Assembly: GCA_016234485.1 (NCBI GenBank)
Contig: JACRBL010000026.1
Location: forward strand, 60,049-124,048
Source: Chloroflexota bacterium
Lineage (GTDB): Bacteria > Chloroflexota > Anaerolineae > Anaerolineales > Villigracilaceae
DNA length: 64,000 nucleotides
Direction of reading: 5' to 3'
In this document: one piece after another, positions 33,655-42,621 of the stretch
Numbering within the stretch: the stretch's first letter is position 1
Layout of the letters: every line of letters starts with the position of its first letter
Program-made: the position numbers and the translations under genes
The notes under the pieces: model-generated
What the model was told of the DNA's origin: nothing
The model's input: the letters and a program-made list of their open reading frames with translations, nothing else
The model's database searches: none

Positions 33655-36231
33655 ATGACCGCTGAAAAGATCACTTTTGGGAAATGGCTTCGCCAGCGTC
33701 GCCGCGCGCTTGATCTGACCCAGCAAGCCCTGGCGGATCAGATCGGCTGTGCGCGTATCACCCTGCGCCGCATCGAAAATGACGCGCTCAAACCATCCAG
33801 GGAATTGGCTTTGATCCTGCTGGAGAAGTTGGGCATCCCGGAGGAGGAATGTAGACAATGGCTGCCTTTTGCGCGTGGATTGGATGATTTACCTCCGCAG
33901 ATCACGAAATTTGCAGTCAACCATCTTCTTACCAATCTCCCCGCCGCACTGACCTCCTTTATCGGACGCGAAAAAGAGCAGGCCGCTCTCATCAAACTCA
34001 TCCGTAAATATCGTCTGGTGACTCTCACCGGCTCCGGGGGCGTGGGCAAGACCCGCCTTTCGTTGATGGTGGGGGCGCAATTACTGCCAGATTTTCCAGA
34101 TGGCGTTTGGTTGGCGGAACTGGCATCCACGGGCGACCCCGCTCTTTTGCCTCAAGTTGTGGCACAGGTGTTTGGTATCACGGTTCAGATCAATACACCT
34201 CTGGTGGAAAGCCTGTCCCATTTCCTCCGTCCAAAAAATACCTTGTTAATCCTTGATAACTGTGAACATCTTCTGGATGCCAGTGCGCGTCTGGCGGATA
34301 CTTTGTTGCGCGACTGCCCGAACCTGAAGATACTCACCACCAGCCGCGAAGCGCTGAGAATCACGGGGGAGGCCGTCTACCACGTCCCATCGCTGGGTGT
34401 GCCGGATATGAAGTTGGTATTGGAAACTTTCAAGGAATATGAATCGGTTCGCCTGTTCGAGGAACGCGCCCAACTAGCCCAAATGGATTTCTCCCTAACG
34501 CTGGAAAACGTTTCGTTTGTCGCTCAAATCTGTCACAGACTCGATGGCATTCCACTGCCCATAGAATTGGCCGCGGCGCACGTCAACACCCTGCCACTGG
34601 AACAGATCGCCGAGCAACTCAAGGAATGTTTCCAACTCCTGTCTGGGGGCAGCCGCACTGCCCTGCCGCGCCAGCAGACCATCCGCGCCTCCATTGACTG
34701 GAGCTGGAACCTGCTCACGGAGGCAGAACGCGCCTTTTTACGGCGTCTCTCTGCTTTTGCAGGCGGCTGGACTTTGGAATCGGCACAATCTGTTTGCGGC
34801 AACGATTATATGAAAAATGATCAGGCGCGGGAATTGATGTTGCAACTTGTGCAGAAATCGCTGGTTATGGCGGACAAAGAATTGGGAAGTGAGGCGCGAT
34901 TTCACTTCCACGAGACCATTCGTCAATACTTACGCGAGAAACTCATTGAATCGGGTGAAGAAGAAAATATCCGTAAGCAGCACATGCAATATTTTCACTT
35001 ATTCTCCGGGCAGGCCGAATCCGGGTTGATCGGTCCCCAACAAATCGAATGGCATGCGCGCGTGATTGACGAACGCGACAACCTGCGGGCGGCATTTGCG
35101 TGGGCAGATAAAAGCGACGTTGAAACAGGCCTATCTCTCACTGCCAATTTAGGCAGGCGTTTCTGGGAAAGTTTTGACGCGCGCGAGGGGGCTTACTGGT
35201 TGGATAAATTTCTTCAAAAGGCGGAATCCATTGCCTATACCAGCGCGCGCGCTAAAGCATTGCATGTTCAGGGAGGCCTGCGTTATGCTTTACAGCAATT
35301 CGATCTCGCCCGTGCGGCAGAAGAGGAGTCTTTGATATTATTTCGCGCCAGCGGCGATAAGCAGGGAGAAATTGATGCGCTTCTTGTGCTGGGATCCACC
35401 ATGCAGTTTTTGGAAGGCATGGATCGAAGAATAGTGATTCAACGCCAGGCCCTGCACCTGGCTGAATCGATCGGCGACAAGTGGAGAAAGGCAAGGGCGC
35501 TCGCAGGCCTGGCCGGGGATACACGCGATCTCCAAAGTTCGTACGCTTATTTTGAGGATGCCATTGATCTTTTCCGCCAGGTTGGCGATTTGCATATGTT
35601 GGCTTCGATATCAGGCGCATTGGGACACTCGCTCGTGATGAACGGCCAAACTGCAACCGCTAAAAAATGGCTGGAAGATGCGCTTGATCTAAATCGGCGC
35701 ATGAATAACACCCCCGGGATGGAATTTGTCCTCACTGCTTCTGCTTATATGGCTCTCCTTGATGGACACTATGCCCAGGCGCGTGGCTACTTATTGGAGT
35801 GGATGAAGAGCGCCGAAGAGTTGGGCAATCGAATGGGTTATCTCTGGGCGCGCGCCCGTTTGGGATACGTTGCTTTCCGCGAAAAAAATCTGGCCGCGGC
35901 GCAAGATATATTAATGGAATGTATGCGGGAGTTTCGGATGGATCGAGATCGGACCGGATTGATTTTTACGGCAGAGACAATGGTGTGTTTGTTCGTTGAA
36001 CTCAACCAGCCAGATCGCGCCGCGCGACTATTCGGTTGGGCGGAAGCAACGCGCAAGGCGACAGGTGATTCCCGTCCGCAGTTGGAGCAGATGGACTTGA
36101 ATCGCAGCACATCTGTCATCTGTAGGAAGTTGGGCGAAAATAAATTCAAAGACATGCTCAATGAAGGATCTGCCATGACGCTTGATGAGGCGGTTGAAGT
36201 CGCAGTCGGAAATCTGGCTGCGCATTATTGA
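33655..36231 (+). CDS. XRE-type HTH, NB-ARC (STAND) ATPase and TPR transcriptional regulator
   Basis: 858 residues from the ATG at 33655. Residues 7-62 form an HTH_3 domain (FGKWLRQRRRALDLTQQALADQIGCARITLRRIE). A STAND/NB-ARC ATPase follows with SFIGREKEQ, Walker A TGSGGVGKTR near 124 and Walker B LLILDNCEHLLD near 197. A winged-helix-like segment comes next (LPRQQTIRASIDWSWNLLTEAERAFLRRL), and residues about 450-840 are TPR-like helical repeats. STAND proteins act as ATP-driven switches that assemble on binding a signal through the repeats. The divergent beta-helix genes are plausible targets (inference). Confidence 0.92.
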   Translation: MTAEKITFGKWLRQRRRALDLTQQALADQIGCARITLRRIENDALKPSRELALILLEKLGIPEEECRQWLPFARGLDDLPPQITKFAVNHLLTNLPAALTSFIGREKEQAALIKLIRKYRLVTLTGSGGVGKTRLSLMVGAQLLPDFPDGVWLAELASTGDPALLPQVVAQVFGITVQINTPLVESLSHFLRPKNTLLILDNCEHLLDASARLADTLLRDCPNLKILTTSREALRITGEAVYHVPSLGVPDMKLVLETFKEYESVRLFEERAQLAQMDFSLTLENVSFVAQICHRLDGIPLPIELAAAHVNTLPLEQIAEQLKECFQLLSGGSRTALPRQQTIRASIDWSWNLLTEAERAFLRRLSAFAGGWTLESAQSVCGNDYMKNDQARELMLQLVQKSLVMADKELGSEARFHFHETIRQYLREKLIESGEEENIRKQHMQYFHLFSGQAESGLIGPQQIEWHARVIDERDNLRAAFAWADKSDVETGLSLTANLGRRFWESFDAREGAYWLDKFLQKAESIAYTSARAKALHVQGGLRYALQQFDLARAAEEESLILFRASGDKQGEIDALLVLGSTMQFLEGMDRRIVIQRQALHLAESIGDKWRKARALAGLAGDTRDLQSSYAYFEDAIDLFRQVGDLHMLASISGALGHSLVMNGQTATAKKWLEDALDLNRRMNNTPGMEFVLTASAYMALLDGHYAQARGYLLEWMKSAEELGNRMGYLWARARLGYVAFREKNLAAAQDILMECMREFRMDRDRTGLIFTAETMVCLFVELNQPDRAARLFGWAEATRKATGDSRPQLEQMDLNRSTSVICRKLGENKFKDMLNEGSAMTLDEAVEVAVGNLAAHY

Positions 36232-36292
36232 ACCAGATTTCGGGATGGATGAGTGATTATCCTGGTCTCCCGACGAAAAACGGATTGTATTC

Positions 36293-36320
36293 TTGACAGA
36301 ATTTCCCTTCACAATAAATT
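36293..36320 (+). promoter_or_regulatory. Possible promoter of the CitE-like gene
   Basis: TTGACA (36293-36298) and TAAATT (36315-36320) are 16 nt apart. If used, the transcript would begin about 210 nt before the CitE-like gene, and the 71-residue frame assigned to this spacer would be untranslated from its TTG. Confidence 0.4.
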
Positions 36321-36508
36321 TCCCTGGCTCAGCGTGGCTTGGGGAAATCGGCTCTTCCATCGTAGCCGTAGCGGTTATTGTTGGATTATTGCTTTTTCTC
36401 TTTTTCTTGCCCACCTATTTTTTGATGCGAAACGATGTAAAGAACCTATTCGATAAAACCGACACAACCGAAACCAGCTCCCCAAACTCAGAAGTGACCG
36501 CCTCTTAA
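36293..36508 (+). CDS. Small single-pass membrane protein (start uncertain)
   Basis: 71 residues from a TTG at 36293. The frame gives one strong membrane helix (IVAVAVIVGLLLFLFFLPTYFLM) and an acidic Ser/Thr-rich tail, a believable small membrane protein. The TTG coincides with a possible -35 box, and no ATG or GTG lies upstream in frame. It fills the 306-bp spacer between the regulator and the CitE-like gene. Confidence 0.4.
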   Translation: MTEFPFTINFPGSAWLGEIGSSIVAVAVIVGLLLFLFFLPTYFLMRNDVKNLFDKTDTTETSSPNSEVTAS

Positions 36509-36537
36509 CGCCCTCTTTAATCTTTCTGGAGACCCTC

Positions 36538-37407
36538 ATGCCCTCCCGACGCGCCCTCCTCTACATGCCTGGCGACGACCGTCGCAAGATCGAAAAAGCC
36601 CTCACCCTCCGCGTGGACTGCATCTGCATGGACATGGAAGACGGCGTGGCCGTCAACCGCAAGGCAGAAGCACGCGCCACGATCGCCCAAGCCTTGCAGG
36701 AATTGGACTTCGGCAAAAGCGAAAAACTGGCGCGCATCAACTCGGTGGGGACGGGTTGGGAGCGCGATGATATTGACGCCGTCCTGCCGTTCCGTCCCGA
36801 TGGCATTGTGATACCGAAAATCGAATCGCTCGAGCAGGTGGAGTGGGGAAGCAAAATCATCGAAGCCGCGGAGTTGCAATATGGCTGGCCGCTCAATTCG
36901 ATTCGGATGCTCGTCGGCGTGGAGACGGCCAAAGGGATTCTGAATCTCAGGGAGATCGCGTCGCATCCGCGCTTGGACGGGATCATCTTCGGCGGGGAGG
37001 ACTTCGCCGCGTCGATCGGCGCGCGGCGGACGCGGGACGCGACCGAGTTGCTGTACGCGCGCCAGGCAGTGGTGACGGCCTGCGCGGCGTTCGGCTTGCA
37101 GGCCATCGACATCGTCTACATTGATTTCAAAGACGCGGACGGTCTGCGCGCCGAAGCGGAGCAGGGAGCAGGATTCGGCTTCAGTGGGAAACAGGTCATT
37201 CACCCGAACCAGGTTCAGGTCACGCAGGACGCGTTCACTCCATCGGCAAAGATGATCGAAGAGGCGCGTCGAATCGTCGAGACGTTCGAGGCCAGTCAAA
37301 AAGAAGGCAAAGGCGCCTACGCGCTGGATGGAAAAATGATTGACATGCCGCTCTTGAAAAACGCGCAGAAAGTGTTGGTGCGAGCGAAGGCCGCGGGAAA
37401 GAACTGA
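36538..37407 (+). CDS. CitE/CLYBL-like CoA-ester lyase
   Basis: 289 residues. The HpcH/HpaI aldolase fold is shown by RRALLYMPGDDRRKIEKAL, DMEDGV (metal-binding Glu/Asp), IVIPKIES, LVGVETAKGILNLREIA and GGEDFAASIGARRT, ending with GFSGKQVIHPNQV. The family cleaves malyl-CoA, citramalyl-CoA or citryl-CoA, or makes malate/beta-methylmalate. Stand-alone members without citrate-lyase alpha and gamma subunits, as here, are usually (citra)malyl-CoA lyases. GGAGACC lies before the ATG. The stop overlaps the next ATG by one base. Confidence 0.9.
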   Translation: MPSRRALLYMPGDDRRKIEKALTLRVDCICMDMEDGVAVNRKAEARATIAQALQELDFGKSEKLARINSVGTGWERDDIDAVLPFRPDGIVIPKIESLEQVEWGSKIIEAAELQYGWPLNSIRMLVGVETAKGILNLREIASHPRLDGIIFGGEDFAASIGARRTRDATELLYARQAVVTACAAFGLQAIDIVYIDFKDADGLRAEAEQGAGFGFSGKQVIHPNQVQVTQDAFTPSAKMIEEARRIVETFEASQKEGKGAYALDGKMIDMPLLKNAQKVLVRAKAAGKN

Positions 37408-38552
37408 TGCCCTCCATCGAAATCATCCCCGTTCGAAACGCGCGCGAGAAAAGCGCCCTCCTCACCTTCCCGTGGCGCATCTACAAAAACGATCCGCTCT
37501 GGGTTCCGCCGCTTTTACCAGACCGCGCCAAAGCCACCGATCCCGCGCGCGGCATTTTTTTCAAAGACGGCCTCGCGGAATTTTTCATCGCCTACAAAGA
37601 CGGCCAGCCCGTAGGGACTCTCAGCCTCGCGGAGGAGAAACAGCGCACGCGTCACCGCGGCCATCCTGAGTGCATGTTTGGATTTGTGGAATGCGTGGAC
37701 GATTACGAAGTGTTCGCAGCCATGTTCGATCACGCGGGACGGTGGGCCGCGGCGCGCGGTATGACGGCGCTCTACGGCCCTTTCAACCTCGATCGCGAAG
37801 ATTCGCGCGGCATCCTCGTCGAAGGCTGGGAGCGCGTCCCCGCGATCTATCTCGCGCATCACCCGCCCTATTACAAAGAGTTCTTCGAACGCTATGGCTT
37901 CCAAAAAGACGACGATGACGGCGTGGCCTACGCGATTGACATCAACCTCCACAATCCGCGCATTCAACAACTTGCGCGCGTCGCCGAGCGCGTGCGCGAG
38001 AAGCATCCCGAATTCACTGTGCGCGGCGCGAACCTGGCGGATAAAGACGCGGAGATCGAGCGCATTCTCTATTTGCAAAATGTCGGGCTGGCGCACTTCG
38101 CGGGTCACGTGCCATACACTCGCGCCGATATCGAATCCATCATCGGGCCTCTGCTCGATCTGGTGGACCTCGAACTCGTCCTCTTCGCCGAAGTGGATGG
38201 AAAGCCCGCGGGCTTTTTCCCTGGCGTGCCCAACTTCAATGAGATTCTGATTCACGTCAACGGCCTGCGATATCCTTGGGATTATCTGCGCGCCTTCCTC
38301 CATCGCAACGACAAGCCGAAGTGTCTCAGCGTGAAGAGCATCGTGGTCGCGCCCGAATATTGGGACACAGGACTCTCGCTTCTGCTCTTCGACGAGATGA
38401 TGAAACGCGCCGCCGCCAAAGGCTACATCTGGGCAGACTTGTCGCTGACGGGCGAGTACAATCCCGATACGCGCCCGCTCGCCATCCACGCGGGCGCGCA
38501 GGTGTATAAGAAATATCGGTTTTATCGGAAGGAGATTGTGCCTGCGGAGTGA
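37407..38552 (+). CDS. GNAT-fold acetyltransferase-like protein
   Basis: 381 residues. SALLTFPWRIYKNDPLWVPPLLPD at the start, GTLSLAEEKQRTRHRG and GFVECVDDYEVFAAMFDHAGRWAAARGMTALYGPFN match a GNAT-like hypothetical family widespread in Chloroflexota and Actinobacteria. A second half (KSIVVAPEYWDTGLSLLLFDEMMKRAAAKGY) looks like another N-acetyltransferase domain. It is presumably cytosolic with acetyl-CoA or acyl-CoA as donor; the acceptor is unknown. It is translationally linked to the CitE-like gene (TGATG). Confidence 0.8.
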   Translation: MPSIEIIPVRNAREKSALLTFPWRIYKNDPLWVPPLLPDRAKATDPARGIFFKDGLAEFFIAYKDGQPVGTLSLAEEKQRTRHRGHPECMFGFVECVDDYEVFAAMFDHAGRWAAARGMTALYGPFNLDREDSRGILVEGWERVPAIYLAHHPPYYKEFFERYGFQKDDDDGVAYAIDINLHNPRIQQLARVAERVREKHPEFTVRGANLADKDAEIERILYLQNVGLAHFAGHVPYTRADIESIIGPLLDLVDLELVLFAEVDGKPAGFFPGVPNFNEILIHVNGLRYPWDYLRAFLHRNDKPKCLSVKSIVVAPEYWDTGLSLLLFDEMMKRAAAKGYIWADLSLTGEYNPDTRPLAIHAGAQVYKKYRFYRKEIVPAE

Positions 38553-38604
38553 GTGCGTCGCACTTGCCCCGTCAGATTCCCCTACCTGGAAAAGTGCGAC
38601 GCAC
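38553..38604. repeat. Palindromic element after the GNAT-like gene
   Basis: GTGCGTCGCACTT (38553-38565) and AAGTGCGACGCAC (38592-38604) are exact reverse complements separated by 26 nt. They begin at the previous stop codon. Confidence 0.8.
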
Positions 38605-38613
38605 CCTCTCACT

Positions 38614-39150
38614 ATGCCCAGCCACAAACTCACCCCCTTTGAAAAATTCGCCATCCGCGTCGAAGACATCATCATGACGCGGCTCGTGCCGATGGATAGG
38701 CCTGGCGCGCTCTTCAAGTGGCTGTTCAAAGTTCCCATCTTCTTTTACAAGATCGGCTTGCCGCCGCCGGGAAGTTTCTTCCTCCTGCTCACCACCACGG
38801 GACGAAAAAGCGGACAGCCTCGCCACACGCCGCTCGAGTTTCGTCGCGAAGCAGGGACGGGTCACATGGTCATCATGGCGGGCTGGGGCGGGGACACGGA
38901 CTGGCGAAAAAATATCGAGGCGAATCCGCGCGTCCACGTGCAGGCGGGCTGGACGAAGTTCGAGGCCCTCGCCGAAAAGTTGACCGACGACGAGGTGGCC
39001 GATTTCCTGGCCGAGGCCACGCGTCTCAACCCGCGCAGTGAGCGGATCTGGTCTCGATGGGCGGGCGAACCCGTCCGCGCGGAGGAGCGGGAGAGTCTGC
39101 TGCGCGCGGCGAAGTTTTTCCCGTCGTTTCGGTTGAAAGAACTACATTGA
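38614..39150 (+). CDS. Ddn-like deazaflavin (F420)-dependent nitroreductase-family protein
   Basis: 178 residues from the ATG at 38614. LLTTTGRKSGQPRHTPLEF and MVIMAGWGGDTDWRKNIEANPRVHVQ are the standard Ddn/DUF385 motifs for F420 binding in a split beta-barrel. These enzymes use reduced F420 to reduce quinones or nitro compounds. Presence of F420 in the organism is therefore implied but not shown. No Shine-Dalgarno is visible; the ATG lies 9 nt after a palindrome. Confidence 0.88.
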   Translation: MPSHKLTPFEKFAIRVEDIIMTRLVPMDRPGALFKWLFKVPIFFYKIGLPPPGSFFLLLTTTGRKSGQPRHTPLEFRREAGTGHMVIMAGWGGDTDWRKNIEANPRVHVQAGWTKFEALAEKLTDDEVADFLAEATRLNPRSERIWSRWAGEPVRAEERESLLRAAKFFPSFRLKELH

Positions 39151-39151
39151 T

Positions 39152-39263
39152 CGTCATTGCGAGGAGCGTTCTTTGCGACGAAGCAATCTCCCAGTGTCGG
39201 AAGGAGATTGCTTCGCACACCTGCCCTGGCGGGCGGCGCCAGGGACGAACGCTCGCAATGACA
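39152..39263. repeat. CATTGCGAGG element, copy 2
   Basis: CGTCATTGCGAGG at 39152 and CTCGCAATGAC ending about 39262, with inner GAAGCAATC and GATTGCTTC. It fills the spacer before an SDR gene. Confidence 0.9.
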
Positions 39264-39281
39264 GTGGAGAAAAGAGGAACA

Positions 39282-40058
39282 ATGAGCAGACTCAAAGGCA
39301 AGATCGCCATCATCACGGGCGCGACATCGGGGATTGGAAAGGCCACGGCGCTTCTCTTCGCGGACGAGGGGGCGGACTTGGTCCTCACGGGCCGCCGCGT
39401 CGGGTTGGGGGAACGCGTCCAGGGCGAGGCCCGCGCGAGGGGAGTCCGATGCGTGTTTGTCGAAGCGGATCACGCGCGGGCGGAGGATTGTCAAAAGGTG
39501 GTGGACGTCGCCCTGCGCGAGTTTGGTCGCATTGACATCCTGTTCAACAACGCGGGCATCGTCACCAATGGGACGGCGGAGACAACGGAGGAGTCGATCT
39601 GGAATGACACGCTGGCGCTGAATGTGACGGCGGTGTGGCGGATGAGCAAGTTGATTTTGCCTGTGATGAAAAAACAGGGCAAGGGTGTGATCGTCAACAA
39701 CGGCTCGGACTGGTCGGTGGTGGCGGGGAAGAACGCGTTCCCGTACGTGGTGAGCAAGGGTGCGGTGGGCATGATGACGAAGGCCATGGCGCTCGATTTC
39801 GCGCAGGAGGGCATCCGCGTGAATGCCGTCTGCCCTGGCGATACGTTTGTGGACAGGTGGCTGGAGAAGGGCTACTTCGAGCAGTCCGACCCTGTGATTT
39901 TGGAGGAGGCGAAGCGTGAGGCCAGCGCATATATCCCGATGGGACGGTTCGGCCAGCCCGAAGAGATCGCCCGCGCCGTGTTGTTTTTAGCGTCGGATGA
40001 TTCGTCGTTTGTGACGGGGCATCTGTTGTTGGTGGATGGGGGGAATACAGCGCAGTGA
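39282..40058 (+). CDS. Short-chain dehydrogenase/reductase (SDR)
   Basis: 258 residues from the ATG at 39282, with AAGAGGAAC upstream; the longer frame reads through the repeat and is rejected. Motifs: TGATSGIGKA, NNAGIV, NNGSDW with the Ser, YVVSKGA with Tyr and Lys, IRVNAVCPGD, and FVTGHLLLVDGGNTA. It is a typical cytosolic classical SDR, substrate unknown. It is not closely similar to the SDR at 9821. Confidence 0.92.
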   Translation: MSRLKGKIAIITGATSGIGKATALLFADEGADLVLTGRRVGLGERVQGEARARGVRCVFVEADHARAEDCQKVVDVALREFGRIDILFNNAGIVTNGTAETTEESIWNDTLALNVTAVWRMSKLILPVMKKQGKGVIVNNGSDWSVVAGKNAFPYVVSKGAVGMMTKAMALDFAQEGIRVNAVCPGDTFVDRWLEKGYFEQSDPVILEEAKREASAYIPMGRFGQPEEIARAVLFLASDDSSFVTGHLLLVDGGNTAQ

Positions 40059-40163
40059 TGGTAGAGATGTGAAGTTTGAAATGTGCGCTAAAATTTGTGC
40101 AGCCATCTGCGCCGTGTTGTACAAAACATTCGCAGTCCAATTCCTTTTTTGAAGGCCTTGAAA

Positions 40164-40880
40164 ATGTCAAAAGAATTTGTGTTTTGGTTTTACGCTCCAA
40201 AGGGCAATTTTGTTTTCCCTTGGAATTTTCCGAAAGATTTTGTCAGAGTCGTGATTACCCAACATGGCATCAAATCCGACGGTCCGATGCACGCCAATGG
40301 AAACGACGTTTTGGATATTTCGCTTTCTGACATCACCGATGTCAAAATTGCTCTTGGGTCAAAAGGCGGCCCCAATTGGATACACATTGAATCTCATAAG
40401 GCGAATTTTTACTACCTTTTGCCATCCCACCCGTTTGAACCGCGAATGCCTTCTTTTAGAAATTATGATGAGTCAAAGGCGTTTGTTGATGTCGTGAATG
40501 CATTGAGAACCAATGCTCACGTTGAACTCGACGAAAACCCGTATATCCGACAATCAAGAAGAAAAGACAAGCCACGATATGTCAATTCGATGATGGATTT
40601 TCAATGGGATAAGAACGCGTCACCCTGGAAGTATTATTTCGAGTTTGTGCCAGCGAATCAGGATAAAAAGATTCTTTTTGCGATAAAAGTATGGAGCTTC
40701 ATAATGTTCGGCTTGATGTTGTTTTTAGTTTACGGCGCATCTTTGGCAGTCTACACTCAACTTGCTCATGCCGAAAAAAACCTTGTCAATAGACTATTTG
40801 CCCCTGCCGTAATTCCAGTAGTCTTTGGACTGTTGGTTGTTGGTTTGCTGGTCACGGTTTATGCTCAAGTTAAGAAGTGA
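40164..40880 (+). CDS. Hypothetical protein with two C-terminal membrane helices
   Basis: 238 residues from the ATG at 40164. A soluble N-terminal part (FVFWFYAPKGNFVFPWNFPK, VKIALGSKGGPNWIHIESHKANFYYLL) has a PH-like mix of strands. Two membrane helices follow (SFIMFGLMLFLVYGASLAVY, VIPVVFGLLVVGLLVTVYA). AT-rich codon use sets it apart from the SDR before it and groups it with the VKOR gene after it. No family is recognised with confidence. Confidence 0.65.
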   Translation: MSKEFVFWFYAPKGNFVFPWNFPKDFVRVVITQHGIKSDGPMHANGNDVLDISLSDITDVKIALGSKGGPNWIHIESHKANFYYLLPSHPFEPRMPSFRNYDESKAFVDVVNALRTNAHVELDENPYIRQSRRKDKPRYVNSMMDFQWDKNASPWKYYFEFVPANQDKKILFAIKVWSFIMFGLMLFLVYGASLAVYTQLAHAEKNLVNRLFAPAVIPVVFGLLVVGLLVTVYAQVKK

Positions 40881-40924
40881 TAATCGTATAAGTCTCTGCC
40901 GGACTGAACTAGAAAAGGAACAAT

Positions 40925-41668
40925 ATGATTGATATCTTTATGAAATCACCTGCCGCCAATTCATTAGCAGTCCTTGTATTCCTGGCATTGGTTTTTACAT
41001 GCCTTGTCTCATTGACGTTCTCAATGAGGAACGCTCCTGTTCAAACCGAAAAAGGTTGGTACGCAAAATTGCTTCCAGGGTTTAGCGTCCTTGGAATTCC
41101 AGCCGCACTGGATCTGTTTCAATCCGAAGGGAATGTCGTCCTTATTGTGGCGATTGTACTCATGGTCTTTATATTGAATATTGTTGTACCACTGCTAAAA
41201 ATCCGTGGAAATTCCTCAAATTCACTGATCCTCGATTGGTATAAGTGGTCCATATTGATTACAAGTATTGGCGGCCTGTTCGTGGCGGGTTACCTGGCTT
41301 TTGTCCACACTTCTGGCGCAGAGATCGCATGCGGCCCTTCAAGCGACTGTGAGTCCGTTCAAACCAGCAAATATGCATTCATGTTGGGATTTCATGTAAG
41401 CACGATCGGTCTCCTTGGCTATGTTGGCATTCTTTTGGGCTGGCTCGTGTGGCAACTTGGTCCTCGTACTATACAACGAATAACTCCATTGCTTATCTGG
41501 GGGATGTGCTTTTTTGGTGTGTTGTTTTCCGCCTACCTAACATTCCTGGAGCCCTTTGTACTTGGGGCAACCTGTATGTGGTGCATTTTCTCTGCCGTGT
41601 TGATGATAATCCTTCTGCTAGCGACAACTCCATATGCTCAACAGGTGTTTACTGTCGCAGAGGATTAA
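40925..41668 (+). CDS. Vitamin K epoxide reductase (VKOR)-family thiol oxidoreductase
   Basis: 247 residues. An N-terminal membrane region of about 90 residues precedes the VKOR bundle. Loop cysteines are in IACGPSSDCESVQTSKYA, and the active CxxC is ATCMWCI in the last part. Bacterial VKOR reoxidises periplasmic or exofacial disulfide-forming proteins and passes electrons to quinone. No DsbA-like partner is fused or adjacent. GAAAAGGAAC precedes the ATG. The two extra N-terminal helices are unusual compared with four-helix VKOR. Confidence 0.88.
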   Translation: MIDIFMKSPAANSLAVLVFLALVFTCLVSLTFSMRNAPVQTEKGWYAKLLPGFSVLGIPAALDLFQSEGNVVLIVAIVLMVFILNIVVPLLKIRGNSSNSLILDWYKWSILITSIGGLFVAGYLAFVHTSGAEIACGPSSDCESVQTSKYAFMLGFHVSTIGLLGYVGILLGWLVWQLGPRTIQRITPLLIWGMCFFGVLFSAYLTFLEPFVLGATCMWCIFSAVLMIILLLATTPYAQQVFTVAED

Positions 41669-41711
41669 GCTTGTTGGCATATATTAAAATAATCAAAATA
41701 GGAGCTACTTC

Positions 41712-42038
41712 ATGTCTCTCTACACTGATAACGAATACGGTTCATCCTTCTCGGCATCCAAGATCGTCGGCCTATTGTTGACTCTGCTCGGCGCGGCCGT
41801 CGTCTTGTGGACGGTGGTGGAGATCTTCCAACTGTTCACGCACGGCAGCGCGTTCATCGTCCTCGATGATATTGTCCCCGCGCGGATCGAACTGGGCGAG
41901 AATGGGCTGTTCCTGCCGCGCGAGATCCTGATCTATGGTCTGCCCATCTGGGCATTCTCGGTCACCTCCAAGATCGGGGTGATGCTGTTGAAGAATGGTC
42001 TGGAGTTTGTGGATAAGCCGAAGAAGGTGGGGAAGTAA
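41712..42038 (+). CDS. Small membrane protein, unknown
   Basis: 108 residues with one clear helix (IVGLLLTLLGAAVVLWTVVEIF) and a second weaker one (EILIYGLPIWAFSVTSKIGVMLL). AGGAGCT lies 8 nt before the ATG. It may be co-transcribed with the VKOR gene 43 bp upstream. A strong terminator lies 50 bp after its stop. No family is recognised. Confidence 0.72.
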   Translation: MSLYTDNEYGSSFSASKIVGLLLTLLGAAVVLWTVVEIFQLFTHGSAFIVLDDIVPARIELGENGLFLPREILIYGLPIWAFSVTSKIGVMLLKNGLEFVDKPKKVGK

Positions 42039-42087
42039 TCGGCGCTTCCCTTGCTTTATCGGCCGAATAACGGCAGTCTCGACCTCC

Positions 42088-42116
42088 CCGCGTGGACAAA
42101 TTCCACGCGGTTTTTT
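42088..42116 (+). terminator. Rho-independent terminator
   Basis: CCGCGTGG (42088-42095) pairs with CCACGCGG (42103-42110), followed by six T. Confidence 0.9.
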
Positions 42117-42237
42117 GTCTTGGCAAAACAGAAACTATGTTCTAAAATGTTGTTGCCGCAGAAAGCCAGACGTCGGCGACCCGTCAAGGTTCAAGCGCCC
42201 GGCCAATTTTTAGAAGTATCGAGAGAAAGGCAATCAG

Positions 42238-42621
42238 ATGAAAACCAGCTTCACTACCGTTGACGAGTACATCGCCTCCTGTCCCGAAGAGACGCGTGGA
42301 CGCTTGCAGGAAATCCGCGCCGCGATCAGGGCCGCTGTCCCTGATGCGAAGGAAAAGATCAGTTATCAAATTGCGTGCTTTGAATTGAACGGAAAGAATT
42401 TAGTCCATTTTGCAGGTTGGAAAAATCACGTTTCAATATATCCAACCCCTGAAGGGACTGCGGCGTTCAATAAAGCCATTGCAAAATATGCGGGCGGAAA
42501 AGGTACCACGAAATTCCTGCTGGATGAGCCATTACCGCTGAAGCTAATCGGTCAGATTGTAAAGTTTCGTGTGGCTGACAATTTGAAGAATGAGAAATTG
42601 AAAAAAGGAAAAATAAAATGA
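42238..42621 (+). CDS. DUF1801-family protein (YdhG/iron-chaperone-like), copy 1
   Basis: 127 residues. TVDEYIASCPEETRGRLQEIRAAIRAAVPDAKEKISYQIACFELNGKNLVHFAGWKNHVSIYPTPEG is the DUF1801/YdhG signature. The fold resembles frataxin-like iron chaperones, but function is unproven. GAAAGG is a ribosome-binding site. Its stop overlaps the next ATG by four bases (42618-42621). Two more DUF1801 genes follow within 6 kb. Confidence 0.9.
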   Translation: MKTSFTTVDEYIASCPEETRGRLQEIRAAIRAAVPDAKEKISYQIACFELNGKNLVHFAGWKNHVSIYPTPEGTAAFNKAIAKYAGGKGTTKFLLDEPLPLKLIGQIVKFRVADNLKNEKLKKGKIK

